Shown here in pieces: positions 1-5,050 of a stretch of DNA of 5,050 nucleotides. This DNA comes from Planctomycetota bacterium. Its GTDB lineage: Bacteria; Planctomycetota; Planctomycetia; Planctomycetales; Planctomycetaceae. The stretch spans positions 1-5,050 of the forward strand of contig JAJRTM010000183.1 of NCBI GenBank assembly GCA_024278285.1, read 5' to 3'. Numbering within the stretch: the stretch's first letter is position 1; each line of letters begins with the position of its first letter. Made by a program: the position numbers and the translations under genes. The notes below the pieces were generated by a model. It was not told where the DNA came from and ran no database searches. It worked only from the letters and a program-made list of their open reading frames with translations.

Positions 1-1
1 A

Positions 2-292
2 GTGAGTTCGATACAAATTGAAGAACTGCTTTCGCAACACGCAGCCGTGCAGGAAGTCGCCGCGATTTCTGTTTCCCCGCCAGAAGGTGGGCCTTCTTTG
101 TTAATTATTTTCGCTGTTCTTCACAATGAATATGATTTATCCGTCTTGCAATTAGAGATGCAGCAGATGATCAAAACAGATCTCAATCCGTTATTCAGAA
201 TCAACAGTGTGGTTGCAATAGAGCAACTTCCCAGGACAGCATCGAATAAGGTGATGCGTCGTAAGTTGCGGGAGATGCACCTTGGGAAGTAG
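2..292 (+). CDS. AMP-dependent acyl-CoA synthetase/ligase, C-terminal fragment (5' end outside window)
   Basis: This is the last ~96 residues of an adenylate-forming acyl-CoA synthetase, which activates a carboxylic acid with ATP to an acyl-adenylate and then forms the acyl-CoA thioester in the cytoplasm. The reading frame is open at the window edge, and the GTG at position 2 is probably an internal Val: the fragment opens with VSSIQIEELL, which matches the segment just after the A8 hinge of the family (usually GGIKVSSxEIE). The small mobile C-terminal domain follows. PRTASNKVMRRKLRE at fragment residues 77-91 is the A10 motif, and K83 is the expected catalytic lysine for adenylation. NPLF before it is common in short-chain acyl-CoA synthetases. 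The specificity pocket lies upstream, so the substrate cannot be read. The two dehydrogenase genes downstream suggest a short-chain or beta-hydroxy/keto acid. The family call is secure and the substrate is inference. Confidence 0.9.
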   Translation: MSSIQIEELLSQHAAVQEVAAISVSPPEGGPSLLIIFAVLHNEYDLSVLQLEMQQMIKTDLNPLFRINSVVAIEQLPRTASNKVMRRKLREMHLGK

Positions 293-312
293 CATGAATT
301 TACTTCATAGCC

Positions 313-348
313 GGAGAGTCTGTTATCGCGAACTCTCCTTCACTTTTT
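313..348 (+). terminator. Intrinsic terminator after the acyl-CoA synthetase
   Basis: A perfect 7-bp stem, GGAGAGT (313-319) with ACTCTCC (332-338), encloses a 12-nt loop and is followed by a T-rich run (TTCACTTTTT). It lies 20 bp after the stop codon of the acyl-CoA synthetase. This has the form of a rho-independent terminator and implies that most transcription from the synthetase stops before the downstream dehydrogenases. Confidence 0.65.
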
Positions 349-386
349 CGGTTCTTCCCACATTTTAGTAGCTAAAAGAAAAAAGA

Positions 387-416
387 GCCACGGATTCACA
401 CGGATCAAACACAGAT
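387..416 (+). repeat. Left terminal inverted repeat arm of the element
   Basis: Three units, CACGGAT, CACGGAT and CACAGAT, begin 10 and 11 bp apart, preceded by GC. The arm pairs imperfectly with 634-663 (16 of 19 outer positions, then 6 of 7 after a one-base shift). Confidence 0.7.
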
Positions 417-633
417 AAAAAAAGTCACTCACACATCAGAATCATTTTCATGCCAGATGAAGTTGAATATTCTCTTTTTTCTTTGCGTCTTACTATCAAT
501 CCATTCCTCTTTTTTTAGTGAAGTTTCGTCTATTTGTTTGACTAAAGTTTCTCGCAAGGGTAACAAGAAGAGAGGATCATTTTCAGTTCTTTTCTTCTGT
601 CCCTGATATCGTCCTTGTATCTTCAGGAGAATT

Positions 634-663
634 GATCCGTGGAAATCCGTGTTCATCCATGGC
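634..663 (-). repeat. Right terminal inverted repeat arm of the element
   Basis: Read on the - strand this arm is GC followed by CATGGAT, CACGGAT and CACGGAT units spaced exactly 10 bp apart, mirroring the arm at 387-416. It ends 63 bp before the start codon of the downstream dehydrogenase and so lies directly upstream of its probable promoter. Confidence 0.7.
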
Positions 664-682
664 TGTAAAATGTTCCAGCCAT

Positions 683-688
683 TATAAA
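683..688 (+). promoter_or_regulatory. Possible -10 box for the dehydrogenase pair
   Basis: TATAAA matches the sigma-70 -10 consensus at 5 of 6 positions. It would give a start site near 695 and a leader of about 30 nt before the ATG at 727. No good -35 box is found at 16-18 bp spacing (the 17-bp position reads TGGCTG), so the call rests mainly on the -10 match and on the need for a promoter downstream of the terminator. Confidence 0.3.
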
Positions 689-726
689 GTATGAAGAACC
701 ACTTTTTCATCCCACGGGATTTGCGA

Positions 727-1659
727 ATGATACAACAAATTGCCATTCTTGGTTGCGGCTTGATTGGTTCGAGCTGGGCAACATTTTTTGCTTCCCAAGG
801 TTTTCGTACGAAACTCTACGATATCGATCCAGCAACTTCTCAGCGAGGGACTCAGCAGGCTGAAGACAATCTGCAAAAACTTGTTGAACTGGAGGCTCTC
901 TCTGAGGAGAAACTGGAAGAGGCAATTTCAAATTTGTTGCCAGTTAAATCACTCGAAGAATTGCTTTGCGATTGCGATTATGTTCAGGAATCGGTGTTGG
1001 AAGATTACGATGTTAAAGCAGACCTCTATCGCGAGATGGAAACATTTTTATCGAACCGCACCATCATTGCGAGTAGTTCGTCCGGCTTGTTGATGTCCCG
1101 GATGCAGCAGGCACTTGAACATCCACAGCGTTCGTTGATCGCCCATCCATTTAATCCGCCTCATTTAATCCCACTGGTAGAACTTGTGCCGGGAAAGCAG
1201 ACGAGCCGGGAGACGATTGAAACGGTCCGCGATTTCTTTCTACAACTTGGCAAGCAACCCGTTTTGTTGAAGAAGGAAGTTCCCGGACATATCGCCAACC
1301 GACTGGCAGCCGCTCTCTGGCGGGAAGCGTTGTCACTTCTTGATGACGATGTCGCGAGCCTGGAAGATATCGACACGGCCCTTTGCAGTGGTCCCGGTTT
1401 ACGCTGGGCGTTAATGGGCCAGCACCTCATTTATGAACTGGGCGGCGGTGTCGGCGGGTACGATCATTTCATCGAAACAATCGGTTCCTCTTTCAGTACC
1501 TATTGGGAAGATATGCAAACATGGTCGCAGATTCCGGAATCGGCAAAGAAAAAGGCGATTGAGGGAACCTCGCCGTTATTTGAAAAACGAACACGGGAAG
1601 AGTGGCTCGCCTGGCGGGACGAAAAACTCATCAAGATTCAACAGATTCTGGAGGAATAA
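727..1659 (+). CDS. 3-hydroxyacyl-CoA dehydrogenase-family protein, L-carnitine dehydrogenase/lambda-crystallin-like
   Basis: A cytoplasmic NAD-dependent dehydrogenase of 310 residues that should oxidise a beta-hydroxy acid or its CoA ester to the 3-keto compound. The N-terminal Rossmann fold shows GCGLIG (9-14) and an acidic NAD-ribose ligand at D32 in YDID. SSSSGLL (116-122) and HPFNPPHLIPLVELVPG (140-156) carry the family's catalytic pair H140-E152, with the 12-residue spacing of the His-Glu dyad in HADH. The C-terminal helical domain begins near EVPGHIANR (184-192) and includes GPGLRWALMG. SSSSGLL, NPPHLIPLVE and GLRW resemble L-carnitine 3-dehydrogenase and lambda-crystallin (L-gulonate 3-dehydrogenase) more than classical FadB-type enzymes, so a free hydroxy acid is a plausible substrate. 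An in-frame ATG at 691 would add 12 residues before the Rossmann strand. The ATG at 727 has GGGA 7 bp upstream and gives the usual N-terminus. The gene is followed 4 bp later by a 3-hydroxybutyrate dehydrogenase. Confidence 0.88.
   Translation: MIQQIAILGCGLIGSSWATFFASQGFRTKLYDIDPATSQRGTQQAEDNLQKLVELEALSEEKLEEAISNLLPVKSLEELLCDCDYVQESVLEDYDVKADLYREMETFLSNRTIIASSSSGLLMSRMQQALEHPQRSLIAHPFNPPHLIPLVELVPGKQTSRETIETVRDFFLQLGKQPVLLKKEVPGHIANRLAAALWREALSLLDDDVASLEDIDTALCSGPGLRWALMGQHLIYELGGGVGGYDHFIETIGSSFSTYWEDMQTWSQIPESAKKKAIEGTSPLFEKRTREEWLAWRDEKLIKIQQILEE
1650..1655 (+). promoter_or_regulatory. Strong Shine-Dalgarno that fixes the start of the downstream dehydrogenase
   Basis: GGAGGA lies within the last codons of the preceding gene, 8 bp before the ATG at 1664. 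It selects that ATG over the upstream in-frame codons of the much longer open frame, which overlap the preceding gene, and it indicates translation from a shared transcript. Confidence 0.85.
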
Positions 1660-1663
1660 TCTC

Positions 1664-2437
1664 ATGCAAAAACAGCAACCAAAAACGGTGTTAATCACAG
1701 GGGCAGCCAGTGGTATCGGAGCCGAGCTTGCGAAATCTTTTTTTGAAGCGGGTTATCAACTACTGCTGACTGACATCAATGAACCAGATTCACAGATTGA
1801 TTTCCCATCGTCAGATAAGAGCGTCTGTTTCGTCGGTGCAGATTTGGCTGAAGAATCGTCTTGCAAAGAAATTGTTGAACAGGGGATCGCTCGGTTTGGG
1901 ACGATTGATATTCTCATTAACAACGCAGGGTTTCAGCATGTCTCTCCGGTGGAATCTTTTTCGGAACAAATCTGGCATAAAATGATAGCGGTGATGTTGA
2001 CCGCCCCTTTCCTGCTAACCAAACATGTCTGGCCCGGCATGAAGCAGAACGGTTGGGGACGCATCATCAACATCGGCTCGATTCATTCAAAGGTCGCTTC
2101 CCCGAATAAGGTGGGATACATTTCTGCCAAGCATGGCTTGATCGGCTTGACAAAAACGACAGCCCTGGAAGGCGGACCGCTGGGTATTACCGTCAATGCC
2201 ATCTGCCCGGCTTATGTACGAACGCCGCTGGTTGAAAATCAAATCGAAGCACAAGCCGAGACATTGGGGATCAGCAAACAAGACGTGATAAGCGATGTCT
2301 TATTAAAATCCGCAGTGACGGGAAGCCTCATCGAGCCGAGTGAAATATCGAGCCTTGTTCTTGACCTTTGTTCTGAAAACGCAAAATCAGTGACCGGCGC
2401 CAGTTGGAATATCGACTGCGGATGGACTGCCCAATAG
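1664..2437 (+). CDS. bdhA: D-3-hydroxybutyrate dehydrogenase (SDR family)
   Basis: A classical short-chain dehydrogenase of 257 residues, the usual length, predicted to interconvert D-3-hydroxybutyrate and acetoacetate with NAD in the cytoplasm (EC 1.1.1.30). TGAASGIG (12-19) binds the cofactor, D37 fits NAD preference, NNAG is at 86-89, and S139, Y152 and K156 form the catalytic triad (YxxxK). The substrate-binding residues known from Pseudomonas 3-hydroxybutyrate dehydrogenases are all present: Q91, H141, K149, Q193 and the near-terminal W254. CPAYVRTPLVENQI and the C-terminal GWTAQ are signatures of this subgroup. Two oddities stand out. The position of the fourth SDR catalytic residue (Asn, 28 residues before the Ser) is M111, in AVMLTAPF, and the usual DGGWTAQ reads DCGWTAQ. 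The gene begins 4 bp after the preceding stop, so the two dehydrogenases are almost certainly co-transcribed. Confidence 0.93.
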   Translation: MQKQQPKTVLITGAASGIGAELAKSFFEAGYQLLLTDINEPDSQIDFPSSDKSVCFVGADLAEESSCKEIVEQGIARFGTIDILINNAGFQHVSPVESFSEQIWHKMIAVMLTAPFLLTKHVWPGMKQNGWGRIINIGSIHSKVASPNKVGYISAKHGLIGLTKTTALEGGPLGITVNAICPAYVRTPLVENQIEAQAETLGISKQDVISDVLLKSAVTGSLIEPSEISSLVLDLCSENAKSVTGASWNIDCGWTAQ

Positions 2438-2525
2438 GCGATAACATCGATAAAACAATAACTGATGACGAGGGCTACCCAGTGATCTTAAAATATCCTG
2501 CCACTCTTGTGGGCTCTGCATGAAT
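2438..2525. other. Convergent intergenic gap
   Basis: These 88 bp separate the 3' ends of the 3-hydroxybutyrate dehydrogenase and the HEAT-repeat gene. Only weak stems are seen, such as CCAC/GTGG around 2501-2512, with no T-run, so no intrinsic terminator can be supported for either gene. Confidence 0.5.
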
Positions 2526-3029
2526 CTATCGTTGTAATACAGTGAGAGAGCGAATGGCTGCTTCGCTGACATTGGCATTTTCGTCATTCTTTAATTGCTC
2601 CAGAGCTTCGATGATTTTTGCCTCAACGCTCTTGTTCGAAATGCGTGACAATGCCCAGATGGCGCGAACGCGAACAGTGGCTTCAAACTGCTTCTCTGTG
2701 CAAGTCAACAAATCGGAAACATATTCCACCGCAGTTGTGCCGAGTCTTCCCAGCAACGTGATCGCATAATATTGCACATCAGAATCAGGGATAGATACAG
2801 CGAGATTCGCAATGGCAGTTGTTTCGGAAATATCTGGCGCTCCCAACATATCGAGAGCTTCAGTACTCCACTGCCTGACCTGATCGTCGCGATCACTCAA
2901 AGCAATCAAAAGTTCCAAAGCCGCGGGCTGGGCTGCTTCTTCTAACAAAGCAAGCATCTTCGCTGCTCTGCGACGTTGCTTGACATCATCGGCTCTCAAT
3001 TCCTCCGCCAAAATCCTGGCATCATTCAT
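2526..3029 (-). CDS. Small HEAT-repeat protein
   Basis: A 167-residue, all-helical protein made of about five degenerate HEAT-type repeats. The recurring pattern is an acidic turn followed by V-R and an A-x-x-x-L helix: VKQRRRAAKMLALL (16-29), DDQVRQWSTEALDMLG (48-63), SDVQYYAITLLGRLG (83-97), TVRVRAIWALSRI (118-130) and ANVSEAAIRSLTVL (152-165). Such proteins form curved scaffolds for protein-protein contacts, and nothing catalytic is visible. There is no signal peptide or membrane segment, so a cytoplasmic location is likely. The ATG at 3029 has GGAAGAA 8 bp upstream (3044-3038). It is convergent with the dehydrogenase pair and divergent from the lyase gene, so it is probably a single-gene unit. 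The partner is unknown. Small stand-alone HEAT proteins are common in planctomycetes, which is context and not evidence of function. Confidence 0.82.
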   Translation of the reverse strand: MNDARILAEELRADDVKQRRRAAKMLALLEEAAQPAALELLIALSDRDDQVRQWSTEALDMLGAPDISETTAIANLAVSIPDSDVQYYAITLLGRLGTTAVEYVSDLLTCTEKQFEATVRVRAIWALSRISNKSVEAKIIEALEQLKNDENANVSEAAIRSLTVLQR

Positions 3030-3083
3030 CGGTCAGTTTCTTCCGCAAATTAATATTTTGAATATCGTCAGAATATACTTCTA

Positions 3084-3100
3084 CACATTGTCCACATTGT
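3084..3100. repeat. Two-copy 9-bp tandem repeat
   Basis: CACATTGT occurs twice with a one-base separator (3084-3091 and 3093-3100), within the putative promoter region of the HEAT-repeat gene. It could be an operator half-site pair or chance, and two copies are too few to decide. Confidence 0.35.
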
Positions 3101-3124
3101 ACCGCACATGGGCAAAAATGACAC
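3096..3124 (-). promoter_or_regulatory. Possible sigma-70 promoter for the HEAT-repeat gene
   Basis: On the - strand GTGTCA (3124-3119, 4 of 6 to the -35 consensus) and TACAAT (3101-3096, 5 of 6 to the -10 consensus) are separated by 17 bp. The implied leader to the ATG at 3029 is about 60 nt. The -10 box falls inside a 9-bp tandem duplication (CACATTGT at 3084-3091 and 3093-3100). Confidence 0.3.
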
Positions 3125-3259
3125 ATTTGCCAGAGGATATTCTTCACCCCTCGAGCAAAGCACTGCTTGACGCAGTCGCCTTCGGCTTGCCGTTAAACAA
3201 ATCAGTGGTAAACGAAGTAGAAATGAATTTCATGTAAAGATGAAACCAGGACGCCCAGC

Positions 3260-3288
3260 TTGAACTACCATTTTTCAACTGCTAGACT
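3260..3288 (+). promoter_or_regulatory. Possible sigma-70 promoter for the lyase gene
   Basis: TTGAAC (3260-3265) and TAGACT (3283-3288) lie 17 bp apart, each matching consensus at 4 of 6 positions. The start site would be near 3295, leaving a leader of about 80 nt before the ATG at 3374. The position is plausible but the boxes are weak. Confidence 0.28.
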
Positions 3289-3373
3289 CCCAATAAGGAC
3301 AATGACATCCGGTATGTGCCGTTAACCCCGCCAGTTCCTACCACCTTAGTTGCAGACCTTTCAGGAATCCGCC

Positions 3374-5050
3374 ATGTATCGCTGCATTTACCTGCTCCTG
3401 CTGTTTCCCACTTTATTATCTGCTGCGGAGATCAAGCTGGATGAATCGCCCGCGAAACTATTTTACGAGTGGGGATATCGTCCAGATAACGGAACAGTCA
3501 GCAAGATTAATCCGCCCGGTTTTTGCTGGCGTCCGATGAAAAATATTGATGCCTGGGAAATTGAAATTCGTGCCGGTAACACAAAAGGTTCTGTTGTTTA
3601 TTCAGCGAAGAAGGTTGAATTCAATGTTCATTCTCCTGCTGAAACTTTTCCAGCCGGCGAGTATGCCTGGCGATATCGGGGAAGCAATCAAAAAAGTGAA
3701 ATAACTAACTGGAGCCAATATCGTTCGTTCTCGATTTCCAAACAGGCTGTTGAAATGCCTTTGCCCAACAAGCAGGATTTTCTCAAGCGAATCCCCCAAT
3801 CTCACCCCCGTTTATTTCTCCGCCCGGAAGATGTCCCCCGTTTACGAGAGCAAGCAAAAGGAACGCTGAAAAAACAGTATCAGAAGTTGTTAAAGGAATG
3901 TGATCAACTGATAAAAAATCCTCCCGATACAACCGAACCGCCGCGTTATGGCAAGAAGGTAAAACGAGGGGACGAAAGCTGGCGTAAAATTTGGTGGGGA
4001 AATCGCGTACTTACTCAACGCGCGTTGGGCAGTTCAGCGACCCTCGGTTTTGGTTGGCTGATGAGTGAAAAACAAGAGTACGGCGAAGAGGCAAAACGTA
4101 TTTTACTGGAGTGTGCCAAATGGGATCCCAAAGGGGCAACCGGCTATCGGTATAACGACGAAGCAGGCATGCCTTACAACTATTACTTTGTGCGAACATA
4201 CACGTTCATTCACGAATTGCTCAGCGAAGAAGAGCGAGATATCTGCCGCAAAGTAATGAAGATTCGCGGGGATGAAATGTATCAGCATCTTTATCCACGT
4301 CATTTATGGCGACCTTATGCGAGCCATAGTAACCGAGCCTGGCATTTTCTGGGAGAGATCGGCATCGCGATGCAAGGCGAAATCGAGGGAGCCGATGACT
4401 GGGTCTGGTTTGCGATGAATGTCTTTCAGAATGTCTACCCGGTTTGGGCCGACGACGATGGCGGCTGGCATGAAGGATCTCTTTATTGGTACAGCTATAT
4501 TGGTCGTTTCACCTGGTGGGCAGACATCATGCGTTCTGCGTTTCAAATTAATGCCTACGATAAACCGTACTTTTCTCAAATCGGTTATTATCCAATGTAT
4601 CTGGTTCCTCCACATAAAATCGGTGCAGGATTTGGTGATCTTAATGCGAAGATAACAGCAAAACGAATTGTCCCGCTGGTAAGCCAGTTGGCATTACAGT
4701 CTGGGAACGGGCATTGGGAGTGGTATGTCGAACAGATGGGCGGCCCAACGGAAGAATCGGGCTACATCGGATTTCTACGCGGCGCGCTCCCCAGTGTGTC
4801 TGCGATCCGACCAGATCAACTGCCAACTTCGCGCCTGTTCAAAGGAATTGGTCAGGCGTATTTGAATTCTAATCTGATTGATGCCCGCAAAGATGTGCAA
4901 GTTGTTTTCAAGTCCTCTCCCTTTGGTACACAGTCGCACGGCTACGAAGCGAACAATTCATTTTTGTTGTGGGCGTATGGCGAACGGTTGCTGATTCGCA
5001 GCGGATACCGCGACATCTACGGCAGTAAACATCATAAAAACTGGATGTGG
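3374..5050 (+). CDS. Exported heparinase II/III-like polysaccharide lyase, DUF4962 type (3' end outside window)
   Basis: The frame stays open for 559 codons to the window edge. The ATG has AGGA 7 bp upstream. Residues 1-18 look like a short signal peptide (hydrophobic IYLLLLFPTLL, cleavage likely after SAA before E19), so the product is exported, probably to the periplasm. Residues ~20-122 form a beta-rich, fibronectin III-like region ending WSQYRSFSI. After HPRLFLRPEDVPRLREQ comes an alpha-helical (alpha/alpha)-toroid domain with SHSNRAWH (H318, N320, H324) and DDDGGWHEGSLYWYSY (360-375), where the family's neutralising Asn/His and Tyr residues are expected. The start of the beta-sheet domain shows TQSHGYEANNSFLLWAYGE (519 onward) and YGSKHHKNW. 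This layout fits DUF4962/Hepar_II_III enzymes, which include uronate-polymer lyases such as PL39 alginate lyase and relatives of dermatan sulfate epimerase. The substrate is not assignable from sequence. Confidence 0.85.
   Translation, partial: MYRCIYLLLLFPTLLSAAEIKLDESPAKLFYEWGYRPDNGTVSKINPPGFCWRPMKNIDAWEIEIRAGNTKGSVVYSAKKVEFNVHSPAETFPAGEYAWRYRGSNQKSEITNWSQYRSFSISKQAVEMPLPNKQDFLKRIPQSHPRLFLRPEDVPRLREQAKGTLKKQYQKLLKECDQLIKNPPDTTEPPRYGKKVKRGDESWRKIWWGNRVLTQRALGSSATLGFGWLMSEKQEYGEEAKRILLECAKWDPKGATGYRYNDEAGMPYNYYFVRTYTFIHELLSEEERDICRKVMKIRGDEMYQHLYPRHLWRPYASHSNRAWHFLGEIGIAMQGEIEGADDWVWFAMNVFQNVYPVWADDDGGWHEGSLYWYSYIGRFTWWADIMRSAFQINAYDKPYFSQIGYYPMYLVPPHKIGAGFGDLNAKITAKRIVPLVSQLALQSGNGHWEWYVEQMGGPTEESGYIGFLRGALPSVSAIRPDQLPTSRLFKGIGQAYLNSNLIDARKDVQVVFKSSPFGTQSHGYEANNSFLLWAYGERLLIRSGYRDIYGSKHHKNWMW

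Larger units (their letters stand above)
387..663. mobile_element. Non-coding element bounded by CACGGAT-type terminal inverted repeats (MITE-like)
   Basis: A 277-bp stretch without a credible gene is bounded by two 30-bp arms in inverted orientation (387-416 and 634-663). Both arms read GCCA-GGAT from the outside, and 16 of the first 19 bases match. Each arm holds three CACGGAT-like units about 10 bp apart, one per helical turn. The interior is AT-rich and contains, on the - strand, a segment reading GACGCAAAGAAAAAAGAG and a short hairpin (TTCAT 447-451 with ATGAA 457-461). From memory, CACGGAT arms together with GACGCAAAG tracts occur as dispersed intergenic repeats in planctomycetes and other environmental bacteria, sometimes near GxxExxY-family genes. 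No transposase is present and I see no clear target-site duplication. A non-autonomous mobile or dispersed repeat is therefore the best call, but mobility itself is inference. Confidence 0.55.
3030..3373. other. Divergent intergenic region between the HEAT gene and the lyase
   Basis: A 344-bp region that should hold both promoters. It contains the CACATTGT duplication and weak promoter candidates for each direction. The only open frame of note is a 39-codon ATG frame at 3118-3237, with no clear ribosome binding site and no recognisable motif; I do not call it a gene. No RNA gene or strong hairpin was recognised. Confidence 0.5.

Noticed and set aside
387..663. CRISPR-like reading of the CACGGAT repeats
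   Set aside because: The units are about 7 bp with 3-4 bp separators and occur as three per arm in inverted arms, not as 23-40 bp direct repeats with unique spacers.
691..726. Upstream in-frame ATG for the first dehydrogenase
   Set aside because: It would add 12 residues with no family counterpart before the Rossmann beta-strand, has a poor ribosome binding site, and overlaps the expected transcription start. The ATG at 727 is preferred.
429..746. 105-codon open frame on the - strand across the intergenic region
   Set aside because: It runs through the element interior, the right CACGGAT arm and into the start of the dehydrogenase gene. The translation reads as repeat-derived sequence (MNTDFHG, DSKTQRKK) without domain character.
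1433..1663. N-terminal extension of the 3-hydroxybutyrate dehydrogenase frame
   Set aside because: It overlaps the end of the preceding gene out of frame and encodes low-quality basic sequence. The ATG at 1664 has a strong GGAGGA and gives the standard family length.
2438..2525. Bidirectional terminator in the convergent gap
   Set aside because: Only 4-bp stems without adjacent T-runs are seen, which is not enough for an intrinsic terminator call.
3118..3237. 39-codon ORF in the divergent intergenic region
   Set aside because: It has no convincing ribosome binding site, motif or membrane/signal character, and an open frame of this length is expected by chance. It was kept only as a note on the region.
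4304..4615. 103-codon open frame on the - strand inside the lyase gene
   Set aside because: It is antisense to a clearly coding frame with recognised lyase motifs and shows no domain of its own.

Overview
The window looks like a piece of a planctomycete-type chromosome of moderate GC content. This is an inference from three things: a secreted heparinase II/III-like (DUF4962-type) polysaccharide lyase, a small stand-alone HEAT-repeat protein, and an intergenic element built from CACGGAT-type repeats that I associate with planctomycete and other environmental genomes. No rRNA, tRNA, CRISPR array or transposase gene is visible.

Layout. Positions 2-292 hold the C-terminal end of an AMP-forming acyl-CoA synthetase, closed by a good intrinsic terminator (313-348). 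Next comes a 277-bp gene-free element (387-663) bounded by imperfect terminal inverted repeats made of ~10-bp-spaced CACGGAT units. After it lies a tight two-gene unit on the + strand: a 3-hydroxyacyl-CoA dehydrogenase-family protein of the L-carnitine dehydrogenase/lambda-crystallin type (727-1659), and a D-3-hydroxybutyrate dehydrogenase (1664-2437) whose ribosome binding site lies inside the end of the gene before it. A short HEAT-repeat gene (3029-2526, - strand) converges on this unit. A 344-bp divergent intergenic region follows, and the window ends inside a large exported heparinase II/III-like lyase (3374 to beyond 5050).

How the genes fit together. The acyl-CoA synthetase and the two dehydrogenases are a coherent set for short 3-hydroxy acids: oxidation of a 3-hydroxy acid (3-hydroxybutyrate, and possibly carnitine or another beta-hydroxy acid) and CoA activation of a product. 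The exact substrate of the first dehydrogenase cannot be read from sequence. The terminator and the repeat element separate the synthetase from the dehydrogenases, so the pair probably has its own promoter just downstream of the element. The lyase is an unrelated carbohydrate-degradation gene.

The points most worth a second look are the repeat-bounded element, the replacement of the usual SDR active-site Asn by Met in an otherwise fully conserved 3-hydroxybutyrate dehydrogenase, and the unassigned substrates of the first dehydrogenase and of the lyase.
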